Shown here in pieces: positions 19,340 to 28,137 of a stretch of 30,645 bases of DNA. The position numbers and the translations under genes are program-made. Positions within the stretch are counted from its first letter, which is position 1. Each line of letters opens with the position of its first letter. A model generated the notes under the pieces. That model was not told the DNA's origin, did no database searches, and worked only from the letters and a program-made list of their open reading frames with translations. Origin of the DNA: Nemertoderma westbladi (Eukaryota; Xenacoelomorpha; Nemertodermatida; Nemertodermatidae); the NCBI GenBank assembly GCA_032718475.1, contig JAUCBJ010003223.1:1-30645 (forward strand), given 5' to 3'.

Positions 19340-22132
19340 ATGACAACATATTTGATAATTCTGACTTGCGTCCTACAAATTTGTGTTTCCAGTCAGTTTG
19401 AAAACAATACGAGTAGGCGTAACGATTCTACATCAAATGTAGATGTTCAACTTAACGGGGGTTCTTTTGGAGAGGTCTTATACGAAGTTGAGTTAAAAAC
19501 ATTGGATACTATCAGCAAAACTATAACGTACGGCGACTCGATAACAGTTCAATGTGACGTCACCCGCAATGAAAGTCCCGATAACTTTACGTACAGTTGG
19601 TTTAATGTGTTTCATATTAAAGTTCCATTGGAGAACAATCAATCAAAACGAATTTACTATAATAAAATAAATGGCGATTTACACATCAGCAATGTGAGCC
19701 TCACAGATGCAGGAATATGGACGTGCAGGGCTTTTCGTAACTGGAAAATCTATACACTTCGAGTTAACATATCGGTAACGGCCGAAAAGAAAATGGAGAA
19801 AGTTACATTCTTTAAGATGAGAGACAGAAAAGTCGAACAGATTAGTTCAGCTGCGGAAAAAGAAGAAACATTTTTCATTGAAAATCTTTACGAAGATATC
19901 AATTTCACGGAAAACATCAGAGAAGGATATGAAATACCCTCTGGTAGATATTATTCTGTGTGTTCTAGTATGAAGGAATGGACTACAAATATCACATACA
20001 CAGAATCCCCATGTATAGCAATCAATTGTGTAGGTTAGTAATTGCCACACCAACTGTTTCATTTATTTACAATAATTATTGTTAGTTTGCTTGCTATTCT
20101 CTATCAATCTCTCATTTAAGCTGCAAAGACAAAGTGCTTGCATTCGACTGCCAAATTGTGTCACCCTTGCATTCGTTAAAATCACAGGCGCATTTATGTG
20201 CCTGTAAATGATATGATTGAAATGAATGACCTATAAGTGGTTGCTAAGCAACTAACGGCGTGGCAACCTGTAAGTGGTTGCTAAGCAACTAACGGCGTGG
20301 CGACCTTATAAGTGGTTGCTAAGCAACTAACGGCGTGGCAACCTGTAAGTGGTTGCTAAGCAACTAACGGCGTGGCAACCTGTAAGTGGTTGCTAAGCAA
20401 CTAACGGCGTGGCAACCTGTAAGAGGTTGCTAAGCAACTAACGGCGTGGCAACCTGTAAGTGGTTGCTAAGCAACTAACGGCGTGCCGACCTTATAAGTG
20501 TTTGCTAAGCAACTAACGGCGTTGGAACCTGTAAGTGGTTGCTAAGCAACTAACGGCGTGGCAACCTTTAAGTGGTTGCTGGCGACTAACGGCGTGCCGA
20601 CCTTATAAGTGGTTGCTAAGCAACTAACGGAGTGGCAACCTGTAAGTGGTTGCTAAGCGACTAATGGCGTGCCGACAGGGTCGGTTGATATTTTTCGCTA
20701 TGGTGATAAATATCATATTAATCTATTACATTACATATATTTAATTCACTGTCACTCACCCCATAACAATTCATTTATAATTATTGATTTATTTAGGAGA
20801 GCCCGTTTCATCAAATAATTATTTCTACAACGGAATAAAATTACACACGAATGCTTCTTTGTGGACAATAAATATTTCAAACTTTTTCCTTTACTACAAT
20901 ACCAAAAACAACCTTTACAATTACTCCAAAAGAACTATATTGGGAAAGAGTCTCAATGGTCAGGTATGTCAAAAAAGTTGAGTGTATAATAATAGTGTTG
21001 CAACGCGATCGGAATTCATAATATTCCGGATTTGGGACCAGTATTTTTAAATTTTATTGCAGTCATACCCACCCACGAGTCAAAATTAAGCTATATGTCC
21101 TGGGGACGTAGTCTTAGTTGGTTGGGTGCAACCTTCGCCCGAGTCCAACCTTCGCCCGCAATCAATCTTCGCCCAATAAGATTCATGTTAGTAACCATTT
21201 TAGTTACCAATTGAGGGAAAGGAGCAGGTTACAGAGACGGCTTTTTCTAACCAAAACAATAAACGATGTTGTTACCAATTGAGGTGAAGGAGCAGGTTAC
21301 AGATACGGTATTTATAACCAAAACAATAATTGTTTAGTGGGCGAAGGTTGCTCGCGGGCGAAGATTGCCTGCGGGCGTAGGTTTCCGACGGGCGATAGTT
21401 GCTCATTTTGAGGACGAAGATTGGACGCGGGCGAAGTTTGCTGCATACCGTCTTAGTTCTCATTAGCCACAGGTAGTCAGACTAGATGGCAGGGTCACAG
21501 GGTCCACAACATGTCTTTTTTGTCCTCTTTGCAATCCGCATTTACTCGAAATAGTAAAAGAAATGAAAAAATGTTACTTTCATTTTGTAAAAGAAATAGT
21601 TATTAATGAATAATAGTTATACATCAGACACATATCTGGTACTGGTTCTGTTTGTAATATATAATTGAACCTCCTAGAACTGAAACATTATAGACGTAAT
21701 CTTTCACTTTATTAATTTTTGTCTTAGTAGGAGATTTAGATATACAAGGCTTATAAAGTCAGATTTAGCAAATACCGATATTTTTCCTTCGACATCCCGT
21801 TGCAACACTAATAATAGTAAATAAAGTACGACTTGCTATCTTGTGACTGAATACAATAATTATATTGCTCTATAATATTTTAGGCTGTAATTTGAGATAC
21901 AAGATTCTTTATTTAAATCATTTTATCGATCTATTTACAGAATATCAAGATACAATTACCATTTAACATGAGTGCGGAAACAGGAATAAACTACAAATAC
22001 AGCGTGGTCAGCGATTATGAGACGGCTGATGTTTGCGAGGTCGTAATGGATAGGTTACCGGGAGGGGTCTACGATACGGTAATAAAATCACCAATAGGGG
22101 AAGTTGAGGTTCCCATTCGATCCACGTGGAAG
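19340..22132 (+). CDS. Ig-domain secreted or membrane glycoprotein (5' three exons)
   Basis: Exons 19340-20033, 20797-20963 and 21941-22132 join in frame (phase 1 then 0); donors are GTTAGT, GTATGT, GTCAGT and acceptors ATTTAG and TTACAG. They encode 351 residues. The N terminus is a signal peptide (MTTYLIILTCVLQICVSS). One Ig-like domain follows: Cys72 in VQCDV, Trp87 in YSWF, and DAGIWTC with Cys129. Downstream are further cysteines and a region not assigned to any family. Sequons are unusually frequent (N22, N28, N77, N82, N100, N118, N143, N188, N217 and more in exons 2 and 3), consistent with a heavily glycosylated ectodomain. No transmembrane segment appears in these exons. If the last donor is not used the frame stops at 22171. 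The 3' exon or exons are not identified before the convergent condensin gene. Role unknown; cell-surface recognition is a guess. Confidence 0.75.
20229..20676. repeat. 37-bp minisatellite with GTTGCTAAGCAAC palindrome
   Basis: About twelve units of 37-38 bp: GTAAGTGGTTGCTAAGCAAC, TAACGGCGTGGCAACCT. Each contains the perfect 13-bp palindrome GTTGCTAAGCAAC and an outer pair GGTTGC / GCAACC. A variant spacer (CCGACCTTATAAGTG) marks several units. It lies in the first intron (20034-20796) of the Ig gene. Confidence 0.93.
21100..21450. mobile_element. MITE-like element with GGGCGAAG inverted ends
   Basis: The left side carries CAACCTTCGCCCGAGTCC and CAATCTTCGCCC; the right side carries inverse copies GGGCGAAGGTTGC, GCGGGCGAAGATTG and GCGGGCGAAG. 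Between them is a tandem pair of about 75 bp (TTACCAATTGAGG, GAAGGAGCAGGTTACAGA, then ACCAAAACAATAA). The same core occurs inverted at 27905-27985. It sits in intron 2 of the Ig gene and has no coding capacity. Confidence 0.65.
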
Positions 22133-22206
22133 GTCAGTTTGTGTTTTGGTCATGCTATAATATTAATATAAAAGACCAAGCAGCAGCTTGGTCTAGTAGT
22201 GACATG

Positions 22207-22910
22207 GTGAACAGGTATTCCTTTATGAAACAGAATGAAAGGGTTTACTGTGGAAGTTCACCCATGGCGGTGAACAGGCCTTCTTTTAGGAAACAGAATG
22301 GAAGGGTTTACTGTGGAAGTTCACCCATGGCGGTGAACAGGCCTTCTTTTAGGAAACAGAATGGAAGGGTTTACTGTGGAAGATCACCCATGGTGGTGAA
22401 CAGGCATTCCTTTAGGAAACAGAGTGGAAGGGTTTACTGTGGAAGATCACCCATGGTGGTGAACAGGCATTCCTTTAGGAAACAGAGTGGAAGGGTTTAC
22501 TGTGGAAGATCACCCATGGTGGTGAACAGGCATTCCTTTAGGAAACAGAGTGGAAGGGTTTACTGTGGAAGATCACCCATGGTGGTGAACAGGCATTCCT
22601 TTAGGAAACAGAATGGAAGGGTTTACTGTGGAAGTTCACCCATGGCGGTGAACAGGCCTTCTTTTAGGAAACAGAATGGAAGGGTTTACTGTGGAAGATC
22701 ACCCATGGTGGTGAACAGGCATTCCTTTAGGAAACAGAATGGAAGGGTTTACTGTGGAAGTTCACCCATGGCGGTGAACAGGCCTTCTTTTAGGAAACAG
22801 AATGGAAGGGTTTACTGTGGAAGATCACCCATGGTGGTGAACAGGCATTCCTTTAGGAAACAGAGTGGAAGGGTTTACTGTGGAAGTTCACCCATGGTGG
22901 TGAACAGGTA
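22207..22910. repeat. 63-bp minisatellite, eleven units
   Basis: Eleven 63-bp units (GTGAACAGGCATTCCTTTAG, GAAACAGAGTGGAAGGGTTT, ACTGTGGAAGATCACCCATG, GTG). Two unit versions differ at several linked sites (CATTCC with GATCACCCATGGTG, or CCTTCT with GTTCACCCATGGCG) and are interspersed. The unit is a multiple of three and a plus-strand frame is open from about 22126 to 22911, encoding a 21-residue repeat with one Cys each. This frame is not the one used by the preceding Ig exon. It is regarded as intronic. Confidence 0.92.
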
Positions 22911-22957
22911 GGTAGGTATTCGTTGGATAAAAGTAAAGAGTCTAAATGTTTCTCCAA

Positions 22958-23600
22958 TGCATAAATAATATAAATATTTGTGGGGCGAGACACGTAGTCG
23001 GCGAGCCTTGGCATACGGTTCATATAGGGCAAATGGGGCATGTCCGTCTGTCTGTCTGTCTGTCTGGTAAATGTTTGAACGCGAATTTCTCCGCATCGCT
23101 GGTTCGGAATTGAACCAAACTTAGTAGGTAAGTAGTAGAGAGAAAGTTTAGAAAGTTTGGTGAAAAATCATGCAGTCTGACGTCAGCTACGACAGATTAT
23201 GTGGTGTTTAGAAAATGTTAAATTTCTCGGGAAGGCCTCATTTTCCTGAGCTGAAATTTTGGTGGCCTGTAGAGAATCATGAAGTCTATCTTTTACGAAA
23301 TTGAAAAGTTAAGACATTTAATTGGGGATCCGCTAGAAACTCAGAAGTAATGACATAGGCCTACCGGTACGGTACTGCTGTACAGTGCTGCACTGGTAAG
23401 TACGAAATTGCAGAATAACAATTTGACACCACCTAGCGGATTAACATATGATTGTATATCGAATGAATACATTTATAGCATGGGATATGGGGTCCAAACT
23501 AGACATGCCCCATTTGCTCTATATGAACCGTATGCCAAGGCTTGCCGACTACGTGCTGCGCGAAGTCCCCACGAACGTGTACATTATTGTGAGTAAAGTA
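22958..23600. mobile_element. Inverted-repeat element, about 0.6 kb
   Basis: About 80 bp at 22966-23043 and 23505-23590 are inverse copies: CATGCCCCATTTGC, TATATGAACCGTATGCCAAG, GCT.GCCGACTACGTG, ending in CCCAC.AA..T. They differ mainly by transitions. A TGTCTG run lies just inside the left arm (23045-23066). The right arm carries the CGCGAAGTCCCCACGAACGT motif shared with 13967-14170. No protein is encoded; short open frames here only reflect the repeat. A candidate AATAAA for the upstream gene is at about 23644. Confidence 0.7.
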
Positions 23601-24774
23601 TCAATTGCGGTATTCCTGCACGAGAAACGTGCGAGTGAATGCAAATAAACTACAGAGAATACCTGATTGTCTGATTGTCATATTTAGAACTCATATCGAC
23701 ATTTCGAAAATATAACATTCGGAGATTTGAAACTATATCTTCAGAATAGAAAGTACTTCATTCCAGTACTTTTAATTAATCGAATAACATCCCGGTACTA
23801 AGTAAATATCATTTGGAATACAAAATATATTAAATGAGCGACGGAAATTATTAAATACAAAATTACAATGTAATAAAGTGCTCGAGTTCATAACAGAAAA
23901 GCTAATAACATACGAAACATGTCAAATAAAAATGTTTAACGCAAGAAATTATAAAATAAAGAATAACTTGTAAAATAATAAATATAATAATATAATGAAT
24001 CATTATAATAATTAACAGACTGAGTTTTGGTTTTATAATAACAATTATATATAATACTATGGTCAATGCGAATTAGATACGAGCGATATTCCACGTCTAG
24101 TTTGGTTATTTAGTCACCGACGTGGTCTTATACAGTAAGGAAAACATAATGAATTGTTTGATGGATTATTTATACCAAACCAAGCACTATCACATTCATC
24201 TACATGAGAAGAGTAGGCCTGGGATCTTGTAAAATTAATGAGATAGTTACGAAACTTTCTGAAACGTGCCGTAACGTGCTATAAGCAACACCAGGGCGTT
24301 AAGTAATGTTGAAGTTGTAGTTATAAAGAGTTATAGAATGCATATCCAATAAAAAATAGCCTCTTTCATTTTCAAATAATATAGTTTAATCTTTCCCATT
24401 GTATAGTCAGCTACCAGTAGGTAGTGGTAGACTAGAGTTGTACACAACTGCAAGAAGTGCGTCAACACAAGACACTTAAAACTGAATTAATTGCTAATGG
24501 AAAACTGAAACTAATTTATTTGATAAAAACTAAAACGTACCGGTACAACAAGATACACAAACACACTCAGTAAACTTATATAAAAATTACATAAAACATA
24601 AATATTGCATATAGAACATATATTGCATGACTATTGTAATAATAATAATAATAGTAATATAATAATGATCTCATACAACTGTTAAACTATTGGAAGTTTA
24701 GAATGAAATAATACTCGCGATTTTGAAACTCGCCCTGATATTTTTAAGTTCCGATCTCTTTAGTATCGGTGATA
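23601..24774. other. AT-rich DNA between convergent genes
   Basis: No coding signal is seen. It should hold the 3' end of the Ig gene and the 3' UTR of the condensin gene. AATAAA on the minus strand at 24515-24520 is a candidate polyadenylation signal about 255 bp past the condensin stop. Several plus-strand AATAAA sites lie around 23870-23960. Confidence 0.4.
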
Positions 24775-27624
24775 TTAATCACCGATTGTTGAGTTGGCTA
24801 TAATAGGTGAATCGGCTATAGTTGAGTCGGGTATAGTTGATTCGGGTATAGTTGAGTCGGGTATAGTTGAGTCGGGTATAGTTGAGTCGGGTATAGTTGA
24901 GTCGGGTATAGTTGAGTTGGCTATAGTTGAGTTGGCTATAGTTGAGTTTGCAACACAAGTCTCAGTTTCCACTACAACTGAGGTCTCTCCCCTCAGTAAA
25001 CTAGTCACCTTCCCTCTGAGTTTACTTATTGAAGCCGCGACCAGTTTGTCGTCCACATCCTCCTGTATTTTCCGGAGTAGGACGTCGAGATCCCGGAGGT
25101 TGGAGAGGTTTCCGGGGTTGAGTCGGAGCAGGTTGGCCAACCGGGCTAACAACCCGACGTTGGGTGCCCAGGGGTCCCGCAGTATCTCCGACGCTATCCG
25201 GACGGACAGTTCGTCGTGAGCGGTGCTCGATGTGTCAGGACTGTCCGACTCGGTGGTCAAGCCGACCATGACCTCGCCGAGTCTCCGGGCGTCCGTCGCC
25301 CCGGAAAGGGTCGGCAGGAAGGCCTCGACGACGATCTGACGACGTTCCCGGGACGCCATTGCGAACATAGTGAGGAAGAAACCCAAGTGAACGCGGCATT
25401 CCGCGTCCTCCTCCGAGCCCCACAGCAGCAGGAGGCGCGAGAGGAGCGCCGAAGAGCAAACTCGCGACTGAATAAACAGCTTGGATAAACCGAATACGGA
25501 AGTGGAGCGCAGCGAAACGGAATCTGAGTCTAAAAACGAAGTGAACACAGAGAGGATCCGATTAGAGATGGACGAGTCAGTGGGTTGGCGGAGGGAGTCC
25601 TCGAAGAGATCGTCGCTGACGCGGGAATCCTCGGTGGCGGCGGGTTCGCCCTCCTCGAAGCAGTCGAATCCGTGGACGGCGACGACGTCGAACAGCGCCC
25701 GGAGCGCCGACACCCGGATGTACTCGGCGTCCATCCGGACCACCTGGAGAAGGAGCGGCAGATGGGAGCGGGCGAGGGGGAGACTGAGGAGGCAGCAGAG
25801 GCCCAGACAGCCGACCGCGAGGGCCCGGAGGCGTGAGTCGGTCGACTGGATGGCCGGGAGGACCAGCGAGTCGATGAGCGCCTGGACGGTGGATGGAACG
25901 CCTTGAAACGAGGAACGCCGGAGATAAGCGGAAACAATCGCGAGGCACTTTAGGTTGACGAGCGGTTCGTCGCGTTCCTCCAAGCCTCCCGACGGGAGCA
26001 ACTCCTCTATAGCGGCCTCCTTGGCCGCCTCCAACTCGGCGACTTCCTCCTTTAGGGCCGCGGCTTCCACGAAGTTTTCCGCGTCCACGGCGTCGCGCAA
26101 GGACTCCCGCGCGACGTTGAGACGCACCCGGAATCCCGCCAGTCGCATCTCGCGCTCCCGGCGATCCCGCTCGCTCGGCGCCGCCCCGACCAACGGGAGC
26201 TGCAACTCCGAGACGACCGAGGCCAACTCGAGGAGTCCCGACTCCTCGTTGACGATGAGGGAGAGGAAGGCGTCGACAACGTCCGCCGCTATTGGGTAGT
26301 GCCGAGCCGGGTCCATTAGGACTTCCTTGTACGTCTCCAACAACCGCTTCCGCCCTAACTCATCTGTCGATACGTCGATGTTGGTCGAGATACCAAGCAG
26401 TTGTTTAGAGATAAACTGCTGGATGAGGTTCTGGTCCACCTCGGACTGCAGGGTGGTGCTGGGTCCCTGGACGTTGTTCACTTGCTTCAGCAAGTAATGG
26501 GCGAAGAACTGGGCGGACGGGACCAATCGGTCGCACAACGAGTCGTAGCGATCGCCTTTCTTGCGGATAAACTCCAGTAGACACCGCCAGTAGAAGGACC
26601 ACTCGGGGGTTAGATTCTCCAAAGGAATAACCCGATCTTGGCTCAATATCTCGAGATTGTCTACCAGATGGTCTACAGTGCAACTCCTCTCGAATATAAC
26701 TTGCAGGGTTTTCTCTGCGGTCGCGGGATCCTTGGAGAGTACGATATCGAGACCAGCGAGCAGTTTAAACACGCTGCCTTTGTAGGACGTCAGCCAAGCC
26801 GATATCAACTTATTGCTGACAATCCGTTTAACTGTGTCCGAGGCGTCTGTTAGACCGAAGGATAGTAGCATCTCCCTCTGCTCTATGGTGAGCGCGCGCG
26901 GGTTCACTCTTTGCGACAGGACGATGTAAGCGAAAGCGCGGACGCTGGAACTGATATCCCTGGAGGATTCCAACACAGCGGGCAAGGAGGATTGCACGAC
27001 ACTGAGACTGCCGAGTATCGCTTTGCGCACCTCGACGCTGGTATCGGAACGCAGCTGCTGCACGAACGCGTTGATAACGGGACAGCGCTGTGAATCGTCT
27101 GGGTCCTGTAGCCGATCCAAGGCGAGGGAAGCCTGAACTCGGACTGTGGGTACCTTGTCGCGAAGTCGCTTCAGCATAGCCCGGGTTATGTCCTTGAATA
27201 ATTGCCCGTCCATTAAGGCCTCGTCGCCCATACACTTGAGGTAAGTTCGTAGGAATTGGCAACTCCTCAGACGAATAGCTTTGTCCTTGGCGTTGCTATA
27301 TTCCAGCATCCATTTGAGGAAGATAGAAACGAAATCGAATGAACGTTGCTGGTTTCCATTCTGATTCTCTGTTTCGCAAACCGGAGAAAACAAACTCGCA
27401 AGAAATTTACAAACGAATTCTACAACTCTGTCGATAACGATTTCTTTCTTGAACACAATCATTAGTGGTCTCAGTTTCTTGAGTAATTCCTCGGTAAATA
27501 TTTCTACTTCGCTTGCATCAAATACAACTTTCAGTTTATCGAGGAGCTTTCCGTGCTTCGCAACCGAGTCCTGACTCTCGTCCAGAATTTTCTCGAGTTG
27601 GAGCGATAAAGATTCCGACACCAT
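24775..27624 (-). CDS. NCAPG: Condensin complex subunit 3 (CAP-G)
   Basis: One uninterrupted frame of 949 residues, ATG at 27624 in good context (CAACATGG), stop TAA at 24777-24775. CAP-G is the HEAT-repeat subunit of condensin I that binds the kleisin CAP-H and DNA during mitotic chromosome compaction. Family hallmarks are visible in order: KAIRLRSCQFLRTYL, MLKRLRDKVPTVRVQASLAL followed by RLQDPDD, CPVINAFVQQLRSD, SVEVRKAILGSL, FAYIVLSQRVNPRALTIEQR, LTPEWSFYWRCLLEFIRKKGD, then a C-terminal HEAT region. Length is slightly below vertebrate CAP-G (about 1,000). The C terminus is unusual: an STIPDS-type repeat from a coding minisatellite. The coding region is GC-rich relative to its flanks and has no introns, unlike its neighbours; a retrocopy or intron loss is possible, though the frame is fully intact. 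An ATTACAG just before the ATG could be an acceptor for a spliced 5' UTR. Confidence 0.93.
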   Translation of the reverse strand: MVSESLSLQLEKILDESQDSVAKHGKLLDKLKVVFDASEVEIFTEELLKKLRPLMIVFKKEIVIDRVVEFVCKFLASLFSPVCETENQNGNQQRSFDFVSIFLKWMLEYSNAKDKAIRLRSCQFLRTYLKCMGDEALMDGQLFKDITRAMLKRLRDKVPTVRVQASLALDRLQDPDDSQRCPVINAFVQQLRSDTSVEVRKAILGSLSVVQSSLPAVLESSRDISSSVRAFAYIVLSQRVNPRALTIEQREMLLSFGLTDASDTVKRIVSNKLISAWLTSYKGSVFKLLAGLDIVLSKDPATAEKTLQVIFERSCTVDHLVDNLEILSQDRVIPLENLTPEWSFYWRCLLEFIRKKGDRYDSLCDRLVPSAQFFAHYLLKQVNNVQGPSTTLQSEVDQNLIQQFISKQLLGISTNIDVSTDELGRKRLLETYKEVLMDPARHYPIAADVVDAFLSLIVNEESGLLELASVVSELQLPLVGAAPSERDRREREMRLAGFRVRLNVARESLRDAVDAENFVEAAALKEEVAELEAAKEAAIEELLPSGGLEERDEPLVNLKCLAIVSAYLRRSSFQGVPSTVQALIDSLVLPAIQSTDSRLRALAVGCLGLCCLLSLPLARSHLPLLLQVVRMDAEYIRVSALRALFDVVAVHGFDCFEEGEPAATEDSRVSDDLFEDSLRQPTDSSISNRILSVFTSFLDSDSVSLRSTSVFGLSKLFIQSRVCSSALLSRLLLLWGSEEDAECRVHLGFFLTMFAMASRERRQIVVEAFLPTLSGATDARRLGEVMVGLTTESDSPDTSSTAHDELSVRIASEILRDPWAPNVGLLARLANLLRLNPGNLSNLRDLDVLLRKIQEDVDDKLVAASISKLRGKVTSLLRGETSVVVETETCVANSTIANSTIANSTIPDSTIPDSTIPDSTIPDSTIPESTIPDSTIADSPIIANSTIGD
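24785..24952 (-). repeat. 15-bp coding minisatellite at the CAP-G C terminus
   Basis: Roughly eleven 15-bp units (TCAACTATACCCGAC on the minus strand) encode STIPD or STIAN pentapeptides before the stop. Outer units are more diverged than the inner ones. The tail is Ser/Thr-rich and has no counterpart I know of in vertebrate CAP-G. Confidence 0.93.
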
Positions 27625-27828
27625 GTTGGTAATTCTGTAATTTCGTTGTTATCCTATATCCAATAATTCAGTGTACTGACTACAATCTCTTAGCCTACCC
27701 TGATATCTGGTATCGGTACAATGGTATGCACCAGAGCAGCTCAGAGCCTGAGGTGTGAAACCGAATCTGGAATCTTACTATCTGCTGCTATCAGTGCTAT
27801 CACTTAATAACTTGTAGAAAATGCAGAT
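27625..27828. other. Upstream region of the condensin gene
   Basis: About 200 bp between the NCAPG start and a MITE. It presumably includes the promoter and 5' UTR, but no TATA or other core element could be assigned. Confidence 0.35.
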
Positions 27829-28048
27829 AGGGGAGGAAGGTGGACGCAACAAAAATTCATCCCTCTCCAGGAGAAATTGGACGCAAATAACAGCTGATTA
27901 CTCTAAAAAATAAAACTGTAACCTGTTCTATTGTGTTTAGTTTATTGTTTTGGTTAAAATAACGTGCCACTGTAACCTGCTCCTTTCTTGAGAATTTAAC
28001 ATTGAGGCGGGATATTAATTCGCCAAGATGGGCTTTGCGTCCAGTTTC
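27829..28048. mobile_element. MITE with GGACGCAA inverted ends
   Basis: The left end reads GGGGAGGAAGGTGGACGCAA and the right end is its near inverse, TTGCGTCCAGTTTCCCTCCC. A second inward copy (GAAATTGGACGCAA) lies at 27883-27896. The core (GTAACCTG, TTTATTGTTTTGGTTA, GTAACCTGCTCCTTTC) matches the element at 21100-21450 in inverse orientation. It is about 220 bp and non-coding. Confidence 0.65.
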
Positions 28049-28137
28049 CCTCCCTGTCTCAGAAAATGATGAAGGTGGTAGAGATAATTGAGGAGCGAAC
28101 GAGAATGGGAATTGGCAAGGAATTGGGGATTGAACTT

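Noticed and set aside
25235-26279. Several open frames overlapping the condensin gene on both strands
   Set aside because: The region is GC-rich, which leaves few stops in all frames; only the CAP-G frame shows family motifs.
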